The notes below the pieces were generated by a model that worked only from the letters and a program-made list of their open reading frames with translations, searched no databases and had not been told where the DNA came from. Positions 21,608 to 23,304 of a DNA stretch of 23,304 nt are shown here, in pieces (the first letter of the stretch is position 1; each line of letters starts with the position of its first letter). A program made the translations under genes and the position numbers. Location: IMG/VR virus record IMGVR_UViG_3300025671_000546, positions 1 through 23,304 of that record. One strand, given 5' to 3'. Origin of the DNA: a virus.

Positions 21608-22420
21608 ATGGCAACTAAATCAACGCCTCGTAAGAGAGCGAGCAGCACGCCGAAAGCGGCTATCACAATTCCCCACGACTCCAAGAGAAAAGCACCTAGT
21701 GGAGAGAGGAATTCAAGACTCATGTATGAGTACAGAATGGACAGCCCTAGCGGAGCTCTGTACCTCATGAGAGACACCACATACAACTACTACGACGAAG
21801 AGAAAAACAAAGTACGCGGTGTACGATACTGCGAAGGAGAGACATCTATCTTCGTTGATGAGCAATCAGAAAACCCCGTAAAGACTCCGCTCACATTTAA
21901 GATGGGAGTCATGGTGGTTCCTAAGTCAAAGCCCAACCTCATCGAGTTTCTAGACAAGCATCCAGGAAACCGCGCCAATGGAGGCAACAAGTTTCACTTG
22001 GTAGACTATGTAGCGAAGAAGCAAGCTAGTCTCGACGAAGAGTTCGTGGCTGCAGATGCAATCGTCATGCTTAGAACAAAGCCAGTAGAAGAGCTTCTTA
22101 TGGTAGCTACTGCTTACGGCATGAATACAGACAGGGAGTTCGCTGAGATTAAACACGACTTGCTTCAGAAGGCGAAGGTTAACCCAGCAGGCTTCATGAA
22201 GTCATTCGATGACCCATCAGTGAAGATGAAGTCTAAGATCAACTCAGCAGTCAACTATCAGATCATCAAGCTTGACGACGATGCTGTTCGTTGGTTTGAC
22301 ACTGGACAGCAGATCATTTCTGTTCCAGCAGGCATGGACCCACTCAATGTGTTTGTCCGATACTGCCTAACAGAGAAAGCAGTTCCTATCGTAGAAGAGA
22401 TAGATAAACAGCTTCAGTAA
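21608..22420 (+). CDS. Hypothetical protein downstream of capsid gene
   Basis: A 270-residue protein with a basic N-terminus (MATKSTPRKRASSTPKAA). The region of about 40-140 is beta-rich (YEYRMDSPSGALYLMRDTTYNYYDEE...) and contains PNLIEFLDKHPGNRANGG (about 110-127). The C-terminal half is helical (ADAIVMLRTKPVEELLMVATAYGM...). No family is recognised. Position between capsid and connector genes suggests a head decoration or assembly protein. It lacks its own obvious promoter and is followed by a strong terminator. Confidence 0.75.
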   Translation: MATKSTPRKRASSTPKAAITIPHDSKRKAPSGERNSRLMYEYRMDSPSGALYLMRDTTYNYYDEEKNKVRGVRYCEGETSIFVDEQSENPVKTPLTFKMGVMVVPKSKPNLIEFLDKHPGNRANGGNKFHLVDYVAKKQASLDEEFVAADAIVMLRTKPVEELLMVATAYGMNTDREFAEIKHDLLQKAKVNPAGFMKSFDDPSVKMKSKINSAVNYQIIKLDDDAVRWFDTGQQIISVPAGMDPLNVFVRYCLTEKAVPIVEEIDKQLQ

Positions 22421-22453
22421 GAGAAGGCCCCTGAGAAGGGGCTTTTTCTTTTT
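22421..22453 (+). terminator. Intrinsic terminator
   Basis: GCCCC (22427-22431), loop TGAGAA, GGGGC (22438-22442), then TTTTTCTTTTT. A TATATTTG box follows at 22455, in the same way as at 18061-18097. Confidence 0.85.
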
Positions 22454-22454
22454 G

Positions 22455-22462
22455 TATATTTG
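22455..22462 (+). promoter_or_regulatory. TATATTTG promoter box for 22467 gene
   Basis: TATATTTG is 4 nt before ATG 22467 and begins right after the terminator T-tract. TTGTATATTTGCGTTATG is shared with 18087-18104. Confidence 0.7.
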
Positions 22463-22466
22463 CGTT

Positions 22467-23213
22467 ATGCCAGTAAGTGTAAACGTAGTTTATGGAACGC
22501 TGAAAAGCCTCGTAAATAAAGACCAAAGAGGGTTCATCACTGTTGATGAATTCAACAGGTTTGCACAGGCGGCTCAGCTCAGAATCTTCACCAGGCTGTT
22601 CGATCAACTCAAAGATGGGAGCAGGCTTGAGCGTGCTGGCTTTGGCCAGGGTAGAGATAAGTCTAAGTACAAGCAGATCCACGAGGACCTCGCTATTTTT
22701 GCTAAGTCAGGTACTGAGACCAAGTCCAATGGAGTATTCAATCGCCCAGACGACCTATCTCGAATCATCTCTATCTCAACTGCTGGGGATGCTTTGTTTG
22801 GCCAGATGACCAGAGTTCCAGTAGAGGTATGCTACGATGAAGAGAAGATCGAAAGAATCCTAGGCAGCACTCTTAATGCGCCTTCAGAGGCTTTCCCTGT
22901 GGCTTTGGTTACAGGAGACATTGAGGTGTTCCCAGAGAGCATCAGGAAGATTAAGATTAGATACTACAAGATTCCTCAAAGCTTTACGACGGCAGCCACT
23001 CCTGTGAGGTCAGACGACCCGCCTACGTTTGGTGTAGACGTCAACAATGTCTACGACGCTAGCGCAAGCAGGGACTTCGAGTTGCCAGAGCACTACATGA
23101 TGGATCTGGTGATCGAGATTGCTGACCTGATCGGTATTAACCTGAGAGACGCCTCCGTTACTGCATACGCTCAAAAAGAACAGAACGAGAAAAAATCTGA
23201 ACAATCCTTCTAA
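22467..23213 (+). CDS. Head-tail connector-like structural protein
   Basis: A 248-residue protein. I take ATG 22467 (MPVSVNVVYGTLKSLVNKDQ) because the TTG at 22452 lies in the promoter. The opening VNKDQRGFITVDEFNRFAQAAQLRIFTRLF (about 16-45) is a pattern I recall from structural proteins of Bacteroidota and marine podoviruses. Later parts are beta-rich (IKIRYYKIPQSF) and end in a helical C-terminus with LPEHYMMDLVIEIADLIGI. Position after the capsid genes fits a connector or ring protein. Its stop overlaps the next ATG (TAATG). Confidence 0.7.
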   Translation: MPVSVNVVYGTLKSLVNKDQRGFITVDEFNRFAQAAQLRIFTRLFDQLKDGSRLERAGFGQGRDKSKYKQIHEDLAIFAKSGTETKSNGVFNRPDDLSRIISISTAGDALFGQMTRVPVEVCYDEEKIERILGSTLNAPSEAFPVALVTGDIEVFPESIRKIKIRYYKIPQSFTTAATPVRSDDPPTFGVDVNNVYDASASRDFELPEHYMMDLVIEIADLIGINLRDASVTAYAQKEQNEKKSEQSF

Positions 23214-23304
23214 TGGCTAGAAATTACGTACCACTTCAACAAGTCATCAATGACTTCATGCTAAGCTTGGACGGTAATGACTTTGCCGCCCATGTCAGCG
23301 ACGC
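23213..23304 (+). CDS. Partial structural protein
   Basis: ATG at 23213 overlaps the previous stop and the frame stays open to the window end (30 codons seen: MARNYVPLQQVINDFMLSLD...). The C-terminus is missing. The start resembles proteins following connector genes in podovirus-like clusters, so it is probably another ring or tail protein. Confidence is limited by the short visible part. Confidence 0.65.
   Translation, partial: MARNYVPLQQVINDFMLSLDGNDFAAHVSD

Noticed and set aside
22452-22466. Upstream TTG start for the connector-like gene
   Set aside because: The TTG lies in the terminator T-tract and the codons read through the TATATTTG box; ATG 22467 fits the repeated box-to-ATG distance. 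The same applies to TTG 18087 versus ATG 18102.

Overview
The window looks like part of the genome of a tailed double-stranded DNA phage (or prophage) infecting a marine-type Bacteroidota host, probably a flavobacterium. The host guess rests on repeated TAnnTTTG promoter boxes (the Bacteroidota -7 element), the near absence of Shine-Dalgarno sequences, AT-rich leaders, and a signal peptide ending in the typical '...VAQ'. The phage assignment rests on a terminase large subunit, portal, tail-fibre genes, scaffold-like protein, major capsid protein and connector-like genes in one run on the + strand. A long portal with a Q-rich coiled C-terminus and a 470-residue capsid protein with an apparent insertion domain are compatible with a podovirus of the crAss-like / Cellulophaga phi14:2 type, but that placement is from memory and is only moderately supported. 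No integrase, IS element or CRISPR array is visible.

Layout. Positions 1-179 hold the start of a leftward gene that runs off the edge. Positions 180-935 are largely non-coding and unusually rich in inverted repeats (a 13-bp long-range stem enclosing hairpins, followed by tandem hairpins). Positions 936-2224 hold two rightward genes, each with its own promoter placed so close to the ATG that leaderless mRNA is expected. Positions 2221-3550 form a cassette with mixed orientation: a leftward secreted protein, a rightward M15-type peptidase (likely endolysin) and a leftward winged-helix protein. Both convergent junctions end on a shared TTAA that gives a stop codon on each strand, and both lie in or beside hairpins.

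Positions 3583-5746 hold small genes, a probable tandem GroES-like co-chaperonin, a YkgJ-type cysteine-cluster protein, one unresolved tRNA-like sequence, a clear tRNA-Arg(TCT) and a zinc-ribbon-like protein. Packaging follows: TerL (5746-7872) and portal (7892-10363). Positions 10392-17608 encode adhesion and fibre proteins: a beta-sandwich protein, a 1721-residue mosaic fibre, a LamG-like lectin protein and two unknown proteins. Positions 17760-18976 hold one small acidic and three small basic proteins. Positions 19008-23304 encode head morphogenesis: scaffold-like protein, major capsid protein, an unknown protein, a connector-like protein and the start of another structural gene.

How it works together. 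Many genes are arranged in short transcription units. The first gene of several units starts 4-5 nt after a TATATTTG box, while downstream genes often start inside the previous stop codon (TAATG, TGATG, ATGA). Neither arrangement needs a Shine-Dalgarno site. Two compact terminator-promoter-start junctions, at about 18053-18104 and 22421-22469, are nearly the same and seem to reset transcription between head-gene units. The co-chaperonin is probably there to help fold a virion protein such as the capsid protein; this is inferred from T4 gp31 and not shown here.
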